Source: Nitrospirillum pindoramense (GTDB lineage Bacteria > Pseudomonadota > Alphaproteobacteria > Azospirillales > Azospirillaceae). From it: DNA of 64,000 nucleotides. The stretch lies in NCBI RefSeq assembly GCF_007827955.1, contig NZ_VITR01000009.1, positions 1-64,000 on the forward strand, given 5' to 3'. The notes under the pieces were generated by a model that was given only the letters and a program-made list of their open reading frames with translations, had not been told where the DNA came from and did no database searches. Numbering within the stretch: the stretch's first letter is position 1; each line of letters opens with the position of its first letter. This document shows, piece after piece, positions 20,350 through 29,690 of the stretch. The translations under genes were made by a program, and so were the position numbers.

Positions 20350-20961
20350 TCAGTTACCCGACGGGTGTGCCGCGTCCAGGGCGCGGTTCAGCGCCAGGAC
20401 GTTGACATGCTGCTCCCCGATCAGGCCCAGCAGGCGGCCCTCGACATGGGCGTCCACCAGGCTGCGCACGGCGGCCTCGGTCATGCCCCGCGCCTTCGCC
20501 ACGCGCGCCACCTGGTAATAGGCGCCGGCGGCCGAGATGTCGGGGTCCAGGCCGCTGGCCGAGGTGGTCACCAGGTCCACCGGCACCGGATGGTCCTTGG
20601 TGGCGCCATACTTCTCCGCATCCCCCTGGATGCGGTCCACCAGCGCCTTGGAGGTGGGCCCCAGGTTGGAGCCCATGGAGTTGGCAGCGTTGTAGGGGGC
20701 GGCGATGGTCTTGGTGCTGTCATTGGGGTCGGTGTCGGTGGTCGCCGACGGACGGCCCCAGAAATACTTCTCCGACGTGAAGTTCTGCCCGATGAGGGTG
20801 GAGCCCACCACCGTGCCGTCCTTGTTGGTGATCAGGCTGCCGGCGGCCTGGCGCGGGAACAGGACGTGGGCGATGCGGGTCATGGCCAGCGGATAGACCA
20901 GGCCGCAGAGGACGGTGAAGAACAGGGCCAGCGAGATGGCCGGACGGATTTGCTTGAGCAT
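20350..20961 (-). CDS. kdpC: KdpC, potassium-transporting ATPase subunit C
   Basis: A 203-residue subunit with one N-terminal membrane helix (ISLALFFTVLCGLVYPLAM) and a periplasmic domain. The family motif GSNLGPTSKALVDRI and the C-terminal DPDISAAGAYYQVARVA segment are present. KdpC stabilises the KdpFABC complex and affects nucleotide binding by KdpB. It starts 16 bases after kdpB. Confidence 0.95.
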   Translation of the reverse strand: MLKQIRPAISLALFFTVLCGLVYPLAMTRIAHVLFPRQAAGSLITNKDGTVVGSTLIGQNFTSEKYFWGRPSATTDTDPNDSTKTIAAPYNAANSMGSNLGPTSKALVDRIQGDAEKYGATKDHPVPVDLVTTSASGLDPDISAAGAYYQVARVAKARGMTEAAVRSLVDAHVEGRLLGLIGEQHVNVLALNRALDAAHPSGN

Positions 20962-20977
20962 GGCTCTGAGGCCTCCT

Positions 20978-23134
20978 TTAGGCCAGGCCGACGGCGGTCA
21001 CGACCATGTCGATGGCCTTGATGCCGATGAAGGGGATGATGATGCCGCCCAGGCCATAGACCAGCATGTTGCGCGACAGCAGGCTGGCGGCCGGCAGGGC
21101 GCGGTACCGCACGCCCTTCAGGGCCAGCGGGATCAGCGCGATGATGACCAGGGCGTTGAAAATGATGGCCGAGAGAATGGCCGACTGCGGTGTGGCCAGG
21201 TGCATGACGTTCAGCGCGTTCAGCGCCGGGTACAGCCCCGCGAACATCGCCGGGATGATGGCGAAGTACTTGGCCACGTCGTTGGCGATGGAGAAGGTGG
21301 TCAAGGCACCGCGGGTCATCAGCAGCTGTTTGCCGATGCCCACGATCTCGATCAGCTTGGTGGGATCGCTGTCCAAATCCACCATGTTGCCGGCCTCGCG
21401 GGCGGCCTGGGTGCCGGTGTTCATGGCGACACCCACGTCCGCCTGGGCCAGGGCCGGGGCGTCGTTGGTGCCGTCGCCGCACATGGCGACCAGGCGGCCC
21501 TCGGCCTGTTCCTTGCGGATCAGGGCCAGCTTGTCCTCCGGCGTGGCCTGGGCCAGGAAGTCGTCCACGCCCGCCTCGGCCGCGATGGCGGCGGCGGTCA
21601 GCGGGTTGTCGCCGGTGATCATCACCGTGCGGATGCCCATGCGGCGCAGCTCGGCGAAGCGGTCGCGGATGCCGCCCTTGATGATGTCCTTCAGGTAGAT
21701 GACGCCCAGCACCCGGTCGTTGCGCACCACCGCCAGGGGGGTGCCGCCGGCCTTGGCGATGCGCTCGGTGATGGCCTCCAGCTCCGGATGGCGCACCGGC
21801 TGGCTGCCCCGCAGGGCCGCAACGTGGCGCAGCACGGCGTCCACGGCGCCCTTGCGGATCTGGATGCCGCCCTCCCCGTTTTCACTGGCGAGATCGACGC
21901 CGCTCATGCGCGTCTGGGCGGCGAAGGGGACGAAGCGGGCGTTCAGGCCGCCCATGTCCTTGCCGCGCAGGCCGTACTTCTCCTTGGCCAGCACGACGAT
22001 GGACCGGCCTTCCGGCGTCTCGTCGCTGAGCGAGGAGAGCTGCGCGGCCTCGGCCAGTTCCTTGTCGCTGACGCCCGAGACGGGGATGAACTCCGCCGCG
22101 TGGCGGTTGCCCAGGGTGATGGTGCCGGTCTTGTCCAGCAGCAGGGTGTCGACGTCGCCCGCCGCCTCCACCGCGCGGCCGGACATGGCCAGCACGTTGA
22201 AGCGCACCAGGCGGTCCATGCCGGCGATGCCGATGGCGGACAACAGCGCGCCGATGGTGGTGGGGATCAGGGTGACGAACAGCGCCACCAGCACCACCAC
22301 CGACACCGACCCGCCGGCATAGGCCGCGAAGCCCGGGATGGTGACGACGGCCAGGATGAAGATCAGGCTCATGCCCACCAGCAGGATGTTGAGCGCGATC
22401 TCGTTCGGGGTCTTCTGCCGCTCCGCCCCCTCGACCAGCGCGATCATGCGGTCGAGGAAGGTGGAGCCCTGGGCGGCGGTGATGCGGACGATGATGCGGT
22501 CCGACAGCACGCGGGTGCCGCCGGTGACGGCCGAGCGGTCGCCGCCACTTTCCCGGATCACCGGGGCGGATTCACCGGTGATGGCGGACTCGTCCACCGT
22601 GGCGATGCCGTCGACGATCTCGCCATCGCTGGGGATGATGTCGCCGGCGTCGACCACGACATGGTCGCCCACCTTCAGGTCGGCGGCCCCCACCGTCTGA
22701 AAGCTGGTGACGGCCGCCCCCTTGGCGACCATGGGGCCGGTCAGGCGCTTGGCCACCGTCTCAGTGCGGGTCTTGCGCAGGCTGTCAGCCTGGGCCTTGC
22801 CCCGGCCCTCGGCCACCGCCTCGGCGAAGTTGGCGAACAGCACCGTGAACCACAGCCACAGCACGATCTGGGAGGAGAAGCCGGCGCCCGAGGCACCGGT
22901 CACCAGGTCGCGCGCCAGCAGCACGGTGGTCAGCAGGGCCACCGCCGCCACCAGGAACATGACCGGGTTACGCACCAGGGTGGCGGGGTTCAGCTTGGTG
23001 AAGCTGGCCTTGACCGCCGGGCCCAGGATGGCGGGGTCCAGCAGCGCCGACTTGGCCGACCGGCGGGCGGACGGGGTTGGCGCCGGTTGGGGGGCCGGCT
23101 GCTGCCCCGGGTGGAACATGGAAGGGGATGACAT
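20978..23134 (-). CDS. kdpB: KdpB, P-type ATPase subunit of the potassium pump
   Basis: A 718-residue catalytic subunit, slightly longer than the usual 680 because of a Pro/Ala-rich N terminus. The phosphorylation motif is [12 protein letters not shown], the A-domain motif is [12 protein letters not shown], and the hinge is [17 protein letters not shown]. It hydrolyses ATP to drive potassium uptake through KdpA. The gene sits 52 bases after kdpA and 16 before kdpC. Confidence 0.96.
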   Translation of the reverse strand: MSSPSMFHPGQQPAPQPAPTPSARRSAKSALLDPAILGPAVKASFTKLNPATLVRNPVMFLVAAVALLTTVLLARDLVTGASGAGFSSQIVLWLWFTVLFANFAEAVAEGRGKAQADSLRKTRTETVAKRLTGPMVAKGAAVTSFQTVGAADLKVGDHVVVDAGDIIPSDGEIVDGIATVDESAITGESAPVIRESGGDRSAVTGGTRVLSDRIIVRITAAQGSTFLDRMIALVEGAERQKTPNEIALNILLVGMSLIFILAVVTIPGFAAYAGGSVSVVVLVALFVTLIPTTIGALLSAIGIAGMDRLVRFNVLAMSGRAVEAAGDVDTLLLDKTGTITLGNRHAAEFIPVSGVSDKELAEAAQLSSLSDETPEGRSIVVLAKEKYGLRGKDMGGLNARFVPFAAQTRMSGVDLASENGEGGIQIRKGAVDAVLRHVAALRGSQPVRHPELEAITERIAKAGGTPLAVVRNDRVLGVIYLKDIIKGGIRDRFAELRRMGIRTVMITGDNPLTAAAIAAEAGVDDFLAQATPEDKLALIRKEQAEGRLVAMCGDGTNDAPALAQADVGVAMNTGTQAAREAGNMVDLDSDPTKLIEIVGIGKQLLMTRGALTTFSIANDVAKYFAIIPAMFAGLYPALNALNVMHLATPQSAILSAIIFNALVIIALIPLALKGVRYRALPAASLLSRNMLVYGLGGIIIPFIGIKAIDMVVTAVGLA

Positions 23135-23186
23135 CTCAAAATCTCCGAAGAACGGATGACGCCAATGCGGGGCTTCTACCCGGGGG

Positions 23187-24914
23187 TCAGTAGGTGGTGC
23201 CGGCCATCATCTGCAGCTGCTCGACCACCGGCCCCAGCGCCACGGCGGGGAAGTAGGTCAGGCCGCCCACGATCAGGATCACGCCCACCAGCAGGCTGAC
23301 GAACAGCGGGCCGGTGGTGGGGAAGGTGCCGGCGGACACGGGCACGGTCTTCTTCGCCGCCAGGGCGCCGGCGATGGCCAGGGCCGGGATGATGATGAAG
23401 AAGCGGCCGACGAACATGGTCACGCCCAGGGTGGTGTTGTACCAGAGCGTGTTGGCCGACAGCCCGCCGAAGGCGCTGCCGTTGTTCGCGGCACCCGAGG
23501 CATAGGCGTAGAAGATTTCCGAGAAGCCGTGCGGGCCGTTGTTGGCGACACCAGCCGTGCCCAGGGGAATGGCCGAGGAAATGGCGGTGAACAGCAGGAT
23601 GACCAGTGGCATGGCCAGGATGGCCAGCACCGTCATCTTCACCTCCTTCGCCTCCAGCTTCTTGCCGATGTATTCCGGCGTGCGGCCCACCATCAGGCCG
23701 GCCACGAACATGGCGATGATCGCCATCAGCAGGATGCCGTAGAGGCCGGCGCCCACGCCGCCGACGATGACCTCGCCCAGCAGCATGTTGACCAGCGGGA
23801 CCAGGCCGCCCAGGGGCATGAAGCTGTCATGCCAGCCGATAACGGCGCCGCACGAGGCGTCGGTGGTGATGGTGGCGAACAGGGCGGTGTTGGCGATGCC
23901 GAACCGCACCTCCTTGCCCTCCATGTTGCCGCCGGGCGACAGGGCGCTGACGGCCTGGTCGACCGGCAGGCCGGCCAGCAGCGGGTTGGCCTGGGCCTCC
24001 GCCCAATAGCAGACGCCGACGCCCACCAGGAACATCACGCCCATGGCGGCCAGGATGGCCCAGCCCTGGCGCTCGTTGCCGACCATGCGGCCGAACACGT
24101 TGGTCAGGCCGGCGCCGATGGCGAAGATGGCGACCATCTGCACCAGGTTGACCAGGGCGTTGGGGTTCTCGAACGGGTGGGCGGAGTTGGCGTTGAAGAA
24201 GCCGCCGCCATTGGTGCCCAGCATCTTGATGGCCAGCTGCGAGGCCACGGGGCCTTGCGCGATCAACTGCTTGGCGCCTTCCAGCGTGGTGGCCTCGGTA
24301 TAGGCCCCCAGGTTCTGCGGCACGCCCTGCCAGACGAAGAACAGGGTCATGACGATGCAGGCGGGCAGCAGCACGTAGAGGGTGCAGCGGGTGAGATCCA
24401 CCCAGAAATTGCCGATGGTGCGGGCGCCACGGCGGGAAAAGCCGCGCACCAGCGCCAGGGCCAGCGCGATGCCGGTCGCGGCGGACATGAAGTTCTGCAC
24501 CGTCAGGCCGGCCATCTGCACCAGATAGCCCATGGTGGTCTCACCGCCATAGGACTGCCAGTTGGTGTTGGTGACGAAGCTGATGGCGGTGTTGAAGGAC
24601 AGGTCCGGCGTCACCGCCACCTGCCCCTGCGGGTTGAAGGGCAGCAGGGCCTGCAGGCGCATCAGCGCGTACAGCACCAGGGCGCCCATCATGTTGAACA
24701 GCAGCAGGGCGACGGCGTAGGTCAGCCAATGCTGCTCCGTCGTCTCATCGACGCCGCAAAGGCGATAGATGGCGCGCTCCACCGGGCCCAGCGCCCGGCC
24801 GATGAGCGTGCGCTCACCGGAAAAGACACGGGTCATGAAGCCGCCGAGGGGTCGCGTCAGGACCAGGATGATCGCGGCGAACAGCGCGATCTGAAGAATG
24901 CCGTTGAAGGTCAC
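23187..24914 (-). CDS. kdpA: KdpA, potassium-binding channel subunit
   Basis: A 575-residue inner-membrane protein with about ten helices and the four filter-like loops of the SKT superfamily, including [13 protein letters not shown] and the family signature [19 protein letters not shown]. It selects and passes K+ within KdpFABC. The start codon is GTG, with GGAG about nine bases upstream. Confidence 0.96.
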   Translation of the reverse strand: MTFNGILQIALFAAIILVLTRPLGGFMTRVFSGERTLIGRALGPVERAIYRLCGVDETTEQHWLTYAVALLLFNMMGALVLYALMRLQALLPFNPQGQVAVTPDLSFNTAISFVTNTNWQSYGGETTMGYLVQMAGLTVQNFMSAATGIALALALVRGFSRRGARTIGNFWVDLTRCTLYVLLPACIVMTLFFVWQGVPQNLGAYTEATTLEGAKQLIAQGPVASQLAIKMLGTNGGGFFNANSAHPFENPNALVNLVQMVAIFAIGAGLTNVFGRMVGNERQGWAILAAMGVMFLVGVGVCYWAEAQANPLLAGLPVDQAVSALSPGGNMEGKEVRFGIANTALFATITTDASCGAVIGWHDSFMPLGGLVPLVNMLLGEVIVGGVGAGLYGILLMAIIAMFVAGLMVGRTPEYIGKKLEAKEVKMTVLAILAMPLVILLFTAISSAIPLGTAGVANNGPHGFSEIFYAYASGAANNGSAFGGLSANTLWYNTTLGVTMFVGRFFIIIPALAIAGALAAKKTVPVSAGTFPTTGPLFVSLLVGVILIVGGLTYFPAVALGPVVEQLQMMAGTTY

Positions 24915-24961
24915 GGGAAAAATCTCCGCATGCGCGATGGGCGCTTAAAAAGCGCCCGTCT

Positions 24962-25048
24962 TCAGAACCGTTCTGGCCGGATCAGGACATAGACGAGGTA
25001 AAGGGTCAGGCCGACCGAGACGGCGGCGCCCAGGATCAGGTCGAACAT
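24962..25048 (-). CDS. kdpF: KdpF, 28-residue stabilising subunit
   Basis: A single-helix peptide too short for usual gene callers. It begins MFDLILGAAVSVG and ends YVLIRPERF, the hallmark end of KdpF. It lies 47 bases before kdpA. Its ribosome-binding site overlaps the stop codon of the small gene upstream, suggesting translational coupling. Confidence 0.9.
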   Translation of the reverse strand: MFDLILGAAVSVGLTLYLVYVLIRPERF

Positions 25049-25055
25049 GGGCGCC

Positions 25056-25139
25056 TCACAGCCTCTCGCAGGCATAGGCGTAGGCCACGCCCAGCCCGAA
25101 AAGCCCCACCAGAAGGGCGACAAGGATGACGTCGAGCAT
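25056..25139 (-). CDS. 27-residue membrane peptide at the head of the kdp operon
   Basis: It begins MLDVILVALLVGLFG and ends YAYACERL, a single hydrophobic helix with a charged C-terminal tail. GAGGAA lies upstream of the ATG, and the stop codon is seven bases before kdpF. Similar tiny peptides with a C-terminal (D/E)RL occur upstream of kdpF in other bacteria as I recall, so it may be an unrecognised Kdp accessory subunit. Confidence 0.65.
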   Translation of the reverse strand: MLDVILVALLVGLFGLGVAYAYACERL

Positions 25140-25488
25140 GCGGTTGTTCCTCACGAACGAAGCCCGGAAGCCTCTCAAGAAAGGCGCTTCCGGGCGGAAT
25201 GGGTCGACGCTGAGGAAACCGCCGATGGCCATCAAAATTCGATGGCAAAGCCGGGGGTCGGAAATAAAAGGATTTTAATGGTGGGAGGGCAAATGGTCGG
25301 AACCAGAGATCGGGGCATCCGACATGTCCGTCATGTCGGACACCAGAAATCACATGAACATCTTGGACGTTAAGCCTCTGAATTTTATAGCAGTAACAGT
25401 TGGCACGGTTTCTGCTGGTATTTGAAATGCGGCTATAACAACTAATAGCCGAATGGTAAATTTAATAATCAACCATAGGATATTAAGC
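25140..25488. other. Divergent region upstream of the kdp operon
   Basis: It holds AT-rich tracts near 25259-25280 that may contain the KdpE-dependent promoter, and a 9-bp inverted repeat. No gene is supported. Confidence 0.45.
25318..25340. promoter_or_regulatory. Inverted repeat TCCGACATG/CATGTCGGA
   Basis: Arms at 25318-25326 and 25332-25340 with five bases between. It is an operator candidate between kdp and the divergent protease-like gene; the regulator is unknown. Confidence 0.35.
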
Positions 25489-26433
25489 ATGACATCGTGC
25501 CCCACTCTGATCGCCAATGTGAGAAGCGCCGCTGGACAGTCGGTTTGGCTGGACATCTACACGGAAGACAATACACCGGTGTTGGTGAATCTTGACACGG
25601 GATCCAATGGTCTAGTCCTCCCATATCATGCGACCCATGACAAAAATGGCAACCTATATCCCTGGATTACTAAAACAACCGAACAAATCACACGTATTTA
25701 TCATCCCAGCGGATTCACGGTCGCAGGCACAATCTGCACTGTCTCTGGTCTTTACTTCAAAGAACCGAATGGAAATGCTGTAGCCCTGAATGAAATACGA
25801 GCTCTGGTCTGCGAAGAGCAACACAGTGGGGCTATGTTAGGAATCGGTCTTGGGCTTGTGCCCACCAGCACCGCTCAACTCCTTGACAATCCATTCCTGA
25901 ATGTCACCGGCCAGAATCCCAGCTTCAACTTGACCCTTAGTAATACCGATCCGAACCAGGTCACGGTTACACTCGGCCAGAGCGCCAGCGATCTCAGCGA
26001 CTATAAATTCCTGAGCTTGAATCCGAACGCAGCCGCGGCGTCGGGATTTGACATGCCAACGATAAATGTCACCACGACTCCTCCGTCCACGGACAAACAC
26101 GGCACCACAATAACCAATATTTGCAACATGCTGATGGATTGCGGCATCCCGGGCATGTATCTGACAGACTCGGCGGTCCCCTCCGTTGGTGCGGGGAATT
26201 CGTTGGCTAAAGAACTGCACGGCTACAAAATTACCCTCGCCGCCGCCAATGGGTCCTTCAGCTACCATTTCACCGTCGGCGAAACCGGACCTGGCACGCC
26301 GTCCTACATCCTACAGGGCGGCGCCAATAGCACTGGATTCGTCAATACTGGTATCAATTTCCTGCAGGTTTACAGCTATTACTTTGATGCCACAACCCAG
26401 CAACTCGGATTTCAGCCCGTCCCGCCGTCGTAA
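25489..26433 (+). CDS. Pepsin-like aspartic peptidase homologue, unknown function
   Basis: A 314-residue protein without a signal peptide. It carries two psi-loop-like motifs: LVNLDTGSNGLVLP (Asp36-Thr-Gly-Ser) and NMLMDCGIPGMYL (Asp217-Cys-Gly). The spacing of about 180 residues fits a two-lobed pepsin-type fold, in which each Asp comes from one lobe. Cys in place of Thr in the second motif is unusual and might reduce activity. Base composition is clearly less GC-rich than in the neighbours and Asn, Thr and Ser are abundant, suggesting transfer. The ATG at 25489 follows AGGA by about nine bases. A strong terminator follows. Confidence 0.55.
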   Translation: MTSCPTLIANVRSAAGQSVWLDIYTEDNTPVLVNLDTGSNGLVLPYHATHDKNGNLYPWITKTTEQITRIYHPSGFTVAGTICTVSGLYFKEPNGNAVALNEIRALVCEEQHSGAMLGIGLGLVPTSTAQLLDNPFLNVTGQNPSFNLTLSNTDPNQVTVTLGQSASDLSDYKFLSLNPNAAAASGFDMPTINVTTTPPSTDKHGTTITNICNMLMDCGIPGMYLTDSAVPSVGAGNSLAKELHGYKITLAAANGSFSYHFTVGETGPGTPSYILQGGANSTGFVNTGINFLQVYSYYFDATTQQLGFQPVPPS

Positions 26434-26453
26434 ATCTGCCCAAGTTCCCTAGG

Positions 26454-26487
26454 GCTAACGAGCCGGGTAGGAACCCGGCTCGTTAGC
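26454..26487 (+). terminator. Strong rho-independent terminator
   Basis: GCTAACGAGCCGGGT at 26454-26468 pairs perfectly with 26473-26487 over a four-base AGGA loop, followed by TTT. It lies 20 bases after the stop of the protease-like gene. Confidence 0.85.
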
Positions 26488-26630
26488 TTTACCCAACGGG
26501 CGGCGCCCCGGTTCCGGCGGGCCAAACCGTCTAGCCCGAATAATGCACCAAGGTTGGCGGGCATGGCCTAAGGCACTGGAATCACGTAGGATTCGATTGC
26601 TGAAGCCGAACCTGCTGTTTCCGGAGCGCC

Positions 26631-27371
26631 ATACCCGCCGAAGTTGACCCTACCCTGCCGCTGCCGGGCCTGTCACCGGTTCGCGGCAAGCCCGTCATCG
26701 GTCGCTTCGACGGTGGGGGGTTGTCGTCGGACGGAGGCGTCCTGCTTCTGGCGGAGGTGGAACGTCGACTGAAGATCGCCGACCGGCTGGCGCGCTGCAT
26801 CGAGGATTCGCGCGCGCCGGAGCGGGTGGTTCATGGGCTGGCTGAGATGGTCCGGTTCCGCGCCTTGGCGATCACCGCGGGTTATCCGGATGCCAAAGAC
26901 TGCGACCGGCTGCGCCGAGACCCGGCGTTCAAGATGGCCGGCGGCCGCCCGCCGGAAACCGGAGGCGACCTGTGCTCGCAGCCGACGATGACGCGCCTGG
27001 AGAACCTGCCGGGCCCGGTGGCGCTGAAGCGCATGATGGCGGCCATGGTGAAACTGTTCTGCGTCCGCTTCGCCACCGTTCCCTGGCGCATCATCCTGGA
27101 CATCGACGACACCGAGGACCGGGCCTACGGCCAGCAGCAGCTTTGCCTGTTCAACGCCCACCACGACAGCCGCTGCTTCATGCCCATCCACATCTACGAG
27201 GCGGTCACCGGCAAGCCGGTGGCGGTCTTCCTGAGGCCGGGCAAGACGCTGGACGGCACCGAGGTGGCCCTGGTGGTGCGCCATGTGGTCCGCACCCTCC
27301 GCGCCCGCTGTCCGCGCGTCGACATCCTGGTCCGGGGTGACAGCCACTATGGCCGCCCCGAGGCCATGGCC
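26631..27371 (+). pseudogene. IS1380-family transposase, 3'-truncated remnant
   Basis: The reading frame encodes the N-terminal half of an IS1380-type DDE transposase: RFDGGGLSSDGGVLLLAEVE, then DPAFKMAGGRPPETG, LDIDDTEDRAYGQQQ and RGDSHYGRPEAMA. The similarity ends abruptly near 27371, and the frame continues into unrelated sequence antisense to the next gene, so the catalytic C-terminal part is missing. The start region is also abnormal: where a Met would be expected (after GGAG at 26623) the codon is ATA. It therefore cannot be active. Confidence 0.75.
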
Positions 27372-27373
27372 CT

Positions 27374-27394
27374 CACGGTCGCTCTGCGACCGTG
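27374..27394. repeat. Hairpin at the IS1380 truncation point
   Basis: CACGGTCGC at 27374-27382 is a perfect inverted copy of 27386-27394. It begins within a few bases of where transposase similarity ends, so it may mark the rearrangement junction. Confidence 0.5.
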
Positions 27395-27527
27395 GCCTTC
27401 GGCACGGGTGACGCGGCTTCGCCGCGGGTGTGAACGAAACCGCGTCGGCTACACCAACGCTTTGCCCCTTTCCACGCCGGCCTCCCAGCTCAAGGGCCAG
27501 CCCCTCCCAAAAAAAACCGACCGACGT

Positions 27528-28286
27528 TTACCCGCCCCTCTTCTCATAAGCATCCCCCGTCCAGCGATAAACCGTGGACTTGGCGCCCGTCTTCAGCAGC
27601 AGGTCATAAAAGCCCTTCGTCTTCTTCTGGCTGATGACCAGCGTGCCCTTGGGCGCCGCCTTGCCGTCGGCATCCTCGTACGCCACCGGGGCGGAGAAGA
27701 TGACCGCCGGTTCGGCGTCTTTGAGCGGGCGCAGCAGGTACAGCGTTTCGCCCCCGACATGGGCGCCGGCTCCGGCGGCGTCATAGGCGGACTGCACCCG
27801 CACGCCGAACGCCGTCTCCCCCTCCCCGATGCGATAGGGGGCCAGGTCCAGCGTCGCCCCCACCAGGTGCGCGCCCTGGTCCGTCACCATGTCCGGATCG
27901 TCCAGCTTCGCACTGGTCAGCAGAGCCAAAGTGCCACCCTTGACGGTGAACAGCCCGACCTCCACCGCGAAGCTCAGCCCGCCGTCGGCTTCATCGCGCT
28001 CGGCCAAGGCCAGGATGCGCAGGTCGGCCGGCAGCAGCGGGCTTTCCGCCGGTGTCCAGTTCTTGAACGCCGGCGCGCCCAGCAGGAACAGATGATCCTC
28101 CAGCGGCACGGGGCCCAGCGCCGGGTTGGCCGCCGTGTAGTGGGGGTGCAGCAGGCGGATCGCCTGGGTCACGAGATCACCGCCAGCCCCCCCGCCGGCA
28201 GGCTGTTCCGCCGCCTGTCCCCCTGCGGCCAGGAGAAGGGTCAGCATCAAGACGGCGGCGGAGCACAGGCGACGGAGGGCGATCAT
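27528..28286 (-). CDS. Secreted protein of unknown function, candidate immunity partner
   Basis: A 252-residue protein with a signal peptide (basic MIALRRLCS, then hydrophobic AAVLMLTLLLAAGG). The mature protein is beta-rich with no family I recognise. It begins 46 bases after the muramidase gene on the same strand. A periplasmic location right after a peptidoglycan hydrolase gene is what an immunity protein would need, but this is inference from context only. Confidence 0.55.
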   Translation of the reverse strand: MIALRRLCSAAVLMLTLLLAAGGQAAEQPAGGGAGGDLVTQAIRLLHPHYTAANPALGPVPLEDHLFLLGAPAFKNWTPAESPLLPADLRILALAERDEADGGLSFAVEVGLFTVKGGTLALLTSAKLDDPDMVTDQGAHLVGATLDLAPYRIGEGETAFGVRVQSAYDAAGAGAHVGGETLYLLRPLKDAEPAVIFSAPVAYEDADGKAAPKGTLVISQKKTKGFYDLLLKTGAKSTVYRWTGDAYEKRGG

Positions 28287-28332
28287 GATTTCCCGTTTAT
28301 TTCGTCATCGGAGGCGGGGTGAAGATGCCGGC

Positions 28333-29421
28333 TCAACCATGCCGGCCCGGGGGCGTGACCGGCGGCGGCTTCTGTGTATCCAGATAGGCCGCCTCGCTGG
28401 TCACCCGCTGCTTATACCAATCCTGGGACACCGCGTAATTCCGCAGCGCCGTCACCGCCTCGTCCCACTTGCCGGCGAACGCGGCGGTGAAGAAGGGCTG
28501 CGCCACGCTGGTGCTGGCGACACCATTGCCCTGGTGGAAGGCGCGGGAAAACAGAACCGTCTGCCAGGGCGTGGGCAGTTCCGTGAACGCCGGAACGCCC
28601 TTGTCCCGGCCCTGGTCCCAGGCGTTCTTGATGGCGTTCAGCACATCGCCGTGCACGGCCTTGTCCACCGCGTCCGCCTGCGCCTTGGTCAGGATGGGCA
28701 GCGGGGCCGTGTCCTTCACCCATTTCGCCACCTGGATCTTGGTCATGCCTTTGAACTTGTGGTGAGCGAAGGGCGAAACCAGGGTGATCACATCCTGTGG
28801 CAATCCCATGGCCTTCAGTTCCGCCTCCTTCTTCTGGCCAACGTCGAAGCCCGTGGCCACCGTCATGCCACTGGAGCCGGCGACCAGGCCGTCATTGCCG
28901 AAGGGAACATAGCCGCGCAGCTGCTGGCCGCCTTCGAATTGGCTGAGGAAGGTGAAGTTGATGGTGGTGCCATACTGGCCGTTCAGCGCCTGGTACACGG
29001 CGGGATCGGTCCGGGTGACCACCACGGGCATGCGGCGCGGCACATCCAGGAACCAAAGGCGCCCAGCCAGGATGGCGGCGGCGGTCATGGTGATGACCTC
29101 CGCGTTGTTGTGCGGCGTGTCGCCGATACCCGCCAGCAGCCGGGTCAGCGTTCCCAGGGCGACGGTGTCGGGATGGCGGCCGGCCAGGGGCGCCAGCAGA
29201 TGCTTGATCTCATCGGCGCTGCCGAACTTCTTGAACCGGGCCTGCCAGAACAGGGTCAGAAGCTCCGATCCGATGACGAAATGCCGGGCGCCCTTGCGGT
29301 TGATCAGGGCGTGGTGCCCCAGCCAATGGAAGATGGCCAGGTTTTCCAGATCATCCGGGTCGTCCAGGACGGTGCCTGATGTCCGGGCAGCGGAGCGGAT
29401 CGTGCTGAGATCATCTGTCAT
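28333..29421 (-). CDS. Pesticin/T4-lysozyme-like muramidase domain protein
   Basis: A 362-residue protein. Residues about 155-330 match the pattern of the pesticin C-terminal lysozyme domain: Glu163 in LSQFEGGQQLRGYVP, Thr187 in SSGMTVATG and Asp193 in ATGFDVGQ. The Thr-to-Asp spacing of six and Glu-to-Thr of about 24 correspond to the reported active-site residues of pesticin. It probably cleaves the MurNAc-GlcNAc bond. There is no signal peptide, so delivery would need a dedicated system or phage-like release. The N-terminal 150 residues are helical and unrecognised. The downstream secreted protein may be its inhibitor. Confidence 0.65.
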   Translation of the reverse strand: MTDDLSTIRSAARTSGTVLDDPDDLENLAIFHWLGHHALINRKGARHFVIGSELLTLFWQARFKKFGSADEIKHLLAPLAGRHPDTVALGTLTRLLAGIGDTPHNNAEVITMTAAAILAGRLWFLDVPRRMPVVVTRTDPAVYQALNGQYGTTINFTFLSQFEGGQQLRGYVPFGNDGLVAGSSGMTVATGFDVGQKKEAELKAMGLPQDVITLVSPFAHHKFKGMTKIQVAKWVKDTAPLPILTKAQADAVDKAVHGDVLNAIKNAWDQGRDKGVPAFTELPTPWQTVLFSRAFHQGNGVASTSVAQPFFTAAFAGKWDEAVTALRNYAVSQDWYKQRVTSEAAYLDTQKPPPVTPPGRHG

Positions 29422-29690
29422 TCAAGGGTTCCGGATAGGCCAGGCATCACGAGGCAACCGGGAAGAAGTGTTTGGCGGCGGCCCGGGATTTCCACCTGCC
29501 CACTGGAAATATGCCCAAGGCTGTTGATCGGACCGCCCCGCCGCCGTATCGTGCCGGGGCGCGGTCGCCATGCCGCCTCCGGACCCGCGGGAAGGGCTGA
29601 GCCCCCTGGCACCATCACCATCGGTCACATTCGACCTTTGTGCAGCCGGATTTGTGGGTCGTCGGCGCTTCACGCACGGAGGTTCGCTTC

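Noticed and set aside
20915-23131. 738-codon plus-strand frame opposite kdpB
   Set aside because: Antisense shadow; KdpB motifs ([13 protein letters not shown]) are unambiguous on the other strand.
24962-27371. Possibility of a CRISPR array or prophage near the accessory genes
   Set aside because: No regularly spaced repeats and no phage structural or integrase genes were seen.
26721-28322. 533-codon plus-strand frame starting in the transposase
   Set aside because: Only the first part to about 27371 is transposase; the rest is antisense to the secreted protein gene.
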